A DNA stretch of 64,000 nt from Acanthosepion esculentum. Lineage: Eukaryota; Mollusca; Cephalopoda; Sepiida; Sepiidae. The notes under the pieces were generated by a model. It did no database searches. It saw only the letters and a program-made list of their open reading frames with translations, and was not told the origin of the DNA. A program made the translations under genes and the position numbers. Location: positions 48,515,524-48,579,523 of the forward strand of contig OZ038508.1 in NCBI GenBank assembly GCA_964036315.1, read 5' to 3'. How positions within the stretch are numbered: position 1 is the first letter of the stretch; the number at the start of each line of letters is the position of its first letter. Shown piece after piece: positions 63,286 through 64,000 of this stretch.

Positions 63286-64000
63286 TAGAAAACCAACGTC
63301 GCGCGGGCATCGATATTCCACCGACACTCCTGCCATGATGAGAAGTTATGTCTCAAGGCCTGTTTACAGTGTGGAGCGAAAGCACATGGACCCAGTCCAA
63401 AAAATGCCCAGTATTCGCAAACCAAAGTCGCGCTGGCATCGATATTCCACCGATCCTCCCGCCATGATGAGAAGATATGGCTCAAGTCCTGTTTAAGCTG
63501 GGCCGCGCAAGCACATGGACCAATCCCCCCCAAAAGCCCAGTATTCGCAACCAACGTCGTGCATGCATTGATATTCCACCGATCCTCCCGCCATGATGAG
63601 AAGATATAACTCAAGGCCTGTTTAAAGTGGGGTACGCAAGCACATGGACCCAGAACAAAAAAAATGTCCAGTCTTCGCAACCAACGTCGCGCGGGCATCG
63701 ATATTCCACCGACCCTCCCGCCATGATGAGAAGATATAGCCCAAGGCCTGTTTAAAGTGGGGTACGCAAAGACATGGTCCCATTACAAAAAAATTGACGT
63801 GTTTTCGCAACCAAAGTCGAACTGGCATCGACATTCCACCGACCCTCCCGCCATCATGAGAAGATATTGCCCAAGACCTGTTTAAAGTGGGGCGCGCAAA
63901 CACATGGACCCAGTCAAAAAAAATTACCCTTTATTCGCAACCAACGTCGAACTGACATCGACATTCCACCGGCCCTCCCGCCATGATGAGAAGATATAGC
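63286..64000. repeat. 129-130 bp tandem satellite, over five copies, continues past the window
   Basis: CATCGATATTCCACCGA-type landmarks at about 63307, 63436, 63565, 63695, 63825 and 63955 give periods of 129-130 bp. Units share CCGCCATGATGAGAAGATAT and GCAAGCACATGGACCCA. The 187-codon minus-strand frame over the first units is open only because the period is 129 (43 codons) there; it breaks once the period becomes 130. GC content is higher than in the rest of the window. Confidence 0.95.

Noticed and set aside
63135..63903. 187- and 93-codon minus-strand frames with 43-residue repeats
   Set aside because: Open only where the satellite period is 129 bp; frame is lost where it is 130 bp. No start or domain supports translation.

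Overview
This 64 kb window is AT-rich animal nuclear DNA made almost entirely of repeats. I could not recognise a single intact host gene. The mix of elements suggests a lophotrochozoan, most likely a cephalopod mollusc: Penelope-like elements, Jockey-like and RTE/CR1-like LINEs, mariners, tRNA- and 5S-derived SINEs, the GGCCTTGTGCC motif I recall from cephalopod SINE 3' ends, and more than 25 long (TA)n tracts. The species call is inference. No CRISPR, operon or prokaryotic feature is present.

Layout. 1-2.7 kb: tails of two LINE families and a 32-bp minisatellite. 5-7.3 kb: tRNA-derived SINEs, a 200-bp hairpin, a 5S rRNA-derived retroposon and a tRNA-like retroposon ending in a hammerhead-ribozyme motif. 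7.9-9.2 kb: a mariner with both terminal repeats. 10.2-13.5 kb: a Penelope-like element (PLE) with a 699-codon open frame, near-identical inverted terminal arms, and a fold-back element nested in one arm with a 12-bp target duplication. 13.5-22.3 kb: inverted repeats and (TA)n tracts alternating with two LINEs. 22.7-30 kb: a candidate hemopexin-like exon, fold-back elements, a mariner relic and a 139-bp satellite. 30.4-31.2 kb: a deleted Ty3/Gypsy element. 32-36.3 kb: SINEs and a 2-kb GATA array. 38-42.5 kb: palindromic ribozyme-like elements and a tandem tRNA-like array. 43.3-44.3 kb: a second PLE. 45-57 kb: fold-back elements, a mariner, LINEs, an unknown retroposon with a 17-bp target duplication, and an internally deleted mariner. 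59-62.7 kb: nested LINEs, a third PLE and ribozyme-like elements. 63.3 kb to the end: a 130-bp satellite.

The most interesting signal is a set of short non-autonomous elements. They recur in at least five sequence families: a tRNA-like (Pol III box) module, a core resembling a type I hammerhead ribozyme (CUGANGA, stem II, GAAA), often an inverted second copy of that end, and a junction with (TA)n. One copy (minus strand, 19621-19673) keeps every core nucleotide with three pairable stems, and its stem-loop II resembles that of the Schistosoma Sm-alpha ribozyme. PLEs are known to carry hammerheads in their terminal repeats, so the three PLEs here are candidate helpers; that link is inference.

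Coordinates of diverged repeats are approximate (about 10-30 bp). All identifications come from reading motifs and aligning by eye.
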